The notes beneath the pieces were generated by a model, which worked only from the letters and a program-made list of their open reading frames with translations, was not told the origin of the DNA and ran no database searches. Both the position numbers and the translations under genes were made by a program. From NCBI GenBank assembly GCA_022402405.1, contig JAKRSG010000317.1, positions 1 through 6,748 of the forward strand: 6,748 nucleotides of DNA, read 5' to 3'. Below, one piece after another: positions 5,552-6,748 of this stretch (the stretch's first letter is position 1; every line of letters begins with the position of its first letter). Origin of the DNA: Bacteroidia bacterium. Lineage in GTDB: Bacteria > Bacteroidota > Bacteroidia > UKL13-3.

Positions 5552-6139
5552 TTAAGTACTCGATTTGTATAATCGATTTTGCTCTATTTCTTGCCTCACC
5601 AACTCAGGCACTAAATAACGTATTGATTTTCCTGCTTGTAAACTTTGCCTAATATATGTGGAAGAAATATTGAGTAAGGGAACTTCGAACAGTTTAACAT
5701 GAGAATGATTTACTACAGAATTTTGTTCTACAATTCCCGCTCTTGCGTATACAAAAACGGCATATTTATCTAGAATATTTTCGTAGTCTTTCCAAAGGTG
5801 AAAATTTTGCAAATTATCTCCCCCGATTATTAAAGTAAACTCATGAATAGGAAATTTTGAGGAAATTTCTTCAAGGGTAAAAGCAGTATAAGAAGGCCTT
5901 GGCAAATCAAACTCGATATCGCAAGATTTAAATCTATCATCGCCTGCAATGGCTAAATTTAACAACTCCAATCTCTTTTCTTCTGGTAACAATTTATCTT
6001 GGGATTTAAATGGATTTTGCGGCGAAACCACAAACCATACTTCATCCAAAGGAGTATAGTCTACCATATAATTAGCAATAATTAAATGGCCTGTATGCAC
6101 AGGATTAAAGGAACCGAAGAAGAGCCCTATTTTTGCCAT
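5552..6139 (-). CDS. nadD: Nicotinate-nucleotide adenylyltransferase
   Basis: NadD joins nicotinate mononucleotide and ATP to form deamido-NAD and pyrophosphate, an essential cytoplasmic step of NAD synthesis. The 195 residues match the usual bacterial length. The nucleotidyltransferase signature GSFNPVHTGH is at 9-18, with both His of the HxGH motif present (H15, H18). IIGGDNLQNF (104-113) is the conserved GxDN region with W116 nearby, and NISSTYIRQSL (157-167) is the second ATP-binding motif, (S/T)xxxIR. The tail YLVPELVRQEIEQNRLY is also typical of NadD. The start ATG gives the motif at the expected distance and leaves a 4-bp gap to the gmk stop, so translation is probably coupled. The yicC-gmk-nadD order is common in Bacteroidota. 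No clear hairpin terminator follows; only an AT-rich spacer separates it from the REC-HK gene, so read-through is possible. Confidence 0.96.
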   Translation of the reverse strand: MAKIGLFFGSFNPVHTGHLIIANYMVDYTPLDEVWFVVSPQNPFKSQDKLLPEEKRLELLNLAIAGDDRFKSCDIEFDLPRPSYTAFTLEEISSKFPIHEFTLIIGGDNLQNFHLWKDYENILDKYAVFVYARAGIVEQNSVVNHSHVKLFEVPLLNISSTYIRQSLQAGKSIRYLVPELVRQEIEQNRLYKSST

Positions 6140-6143
6140 TATG

Positions 6144-6713
6144 TTAGGCTTTTATAAATTCGTTTACTAATAATTCGGCCTGAGCCAAAGCTAATTTTAA
6201 ATCATCATTTAGCAATACTTGCTCAAATTTAGATTCATATCCTAACTCACTAACGGCCTTATCCACGCGCATCTTAAGTGTTTCCTCCGTTTCGGTTGAC
6301 CTAAATCGTAATCTGTCTTCCAAAACCTGAATACTTGGTGGTTTTACAAAAACTGCCAATGCTTTATCACCAAAATAACTTTTTAAATGTAAACCACCAA
6401 CCACATCAACGTCAAACAAAACCGTTTTACCTAAGTCCCATATTCTATCAATTTCAGATTTGAGAGTACCATAAAAATTACCCCCATATACTTCTTCGTA
6501 TTCTAAAAATTCGCCTGCTTCAATTTTTTGTTGGAACTCTTCTTTCGACAAAAAATAGTAGTCCTTTCCATGAACTTCTCCCGCTCTTTTGCTTCGAGTA
6601 CAAGCCGAAACTGAAAATAATAATTGCGAATTTACTTGCAATAAATGCTTCACCAAGGTTGTTTTACCAGAACCAGAAGGAGCACAAAAAATAATTACTT
6701 TACCTGTTTTCAT
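6144..6713 (-). CDS. gmk: Guanylate kinase
   Basis: Gmk phosphorylates GMP to GDP with ATP, an essential step in guanine nucleotide supply and in recycling cyclic-di-GMP and related signals. The 189 residues are the normal length. The P-loop APSGSGKTT is at 11-19, with K17 contacting phosphate. The GMP-binding segment SVSACTRSKRAGEVHGKDYYF (34-54) carries the conserved TR, GE and DY(Y)F elements; FLEYEEVYGGNFYGT (69-83) holds the E and Y that contact guanine and the NxYGT motif; LFDVDVVGG (99-107) corresponds to the usual LDIDVQGA strand. RLRFRSTETEETLKMR (134-149) is the lid with the conserved arginines. All catalytic residues that I can recognise are present. It starts 5 bp after the probable yicC stop and ends 4 bp before nadD, so it is in the middle of a tight operon. 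Confidence 0.97.
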   Translation of the reverse strand: MKTGKVIIFCAPSGSGKTTLVKHLLQVNSQLLFSVSACTRSKRAGEVHGKDYYFLSKEEFQQKIEAGEFLEYEEVYGGNFYGTLKSEIDRIWDLGKTVLFDVDVVGGLHLKSYFGDKALAVFVKPPSIQVLEDRLRFRSTETEETLKMRVDKAVSELGYESKFEQVLLNDDLKLALAQAELLVNEFIKA

Positions 6714-6718
6714 ATTGG

Positions 6719-6748
6719 CTATAAAACATTATTAATTTGCTCTTTAAT
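6719..6748 (-). CDS. Probable yicC family gene, last nine codons
   Basis: Reading inward from the right edge on the minus strand, one frame gives IKEQINNVL and then TAG, 5 bp before the gmk ATG. YicC family proteins end in a similar (E)(M/I)(R/K)EQ(V/I)xN(I/V) tail, and yicC directly precedes gmk in many Bacteroidota. YicC is described as an endoribonuclease-type protein. Nine residues cannot prove the identity, so the call rests mainly on tail similarity and gene order. Confidence 0.5.
   Translation of the reverse strand: MKEQINNVL

Overview
The window looks like a chromosomal segment from a Bacteroidota (Bacteroidetes) bacterium. The DNA is AT-rich, Shine-Dalgarno sequences are nearly absent before starts, one protein has a C-terminal type IX secretion (T9SS) sorting domain, one is a lipoprotein with charged residues right after the lipid-anchor cysteine, and the order yicC-gmk-nadD is typical of the phylum. 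A finer placement is not possible from this sequence alone.

Layout from left to right: (1) the 3' part of a plus-strand aldehyde dehydrogenase of the Sad/YneI succinate-semialdehyde type, cut by the left edge. (2) Everything else is on the minus strand. Reading downstream from the right edge: the last codons of a probable yicC, gmk (guanylate kinase) and nadD (nicotinate-nucleotide adenylyltransferase), packed with gaps of 4-5 bp as one housekeeping operon. (3) After about 90 bp of AT-rich spacer comes a signalling cluster: a receiver-histidine kinase hybrid (REC-HK) split by a frameshift in an 11-A run, a receiver-AraC response regulator 15 bp behind it, and a stand-alone LytTR DNA-binding protein. 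(4) Next are a small secreted T9SS protein and a histidine-rich beta-propeller-like lipoprotein, whose 3' end converges on the dehydrogenase with a 3-bp gap.

The signalling proteins have no membrane segments, so the REC-HK probably receives phosphate from, or is tuned by, a sensor encoded elsewhere, with the REC-AraC and LytTR proteins as candidate outputs. The secreted protein and lipoprotein could be their targets; that is inference from order and strand only.

The main points of interest are: the A11 tract, which separates the first part of the receiver from the rest of an otherwise intact kinase; a strong anti-SD-complementary sequence directly before that tract; a perfect 11-bp inverted repeat that includes part of the REC-HK start codon; and a palindrome beside a good -7 promoter match before the LytTR gene. 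No RNA gene, insertion sequence, CRISPR array or integration site was seen. No stretch longer than 300 bases lacks a gene.
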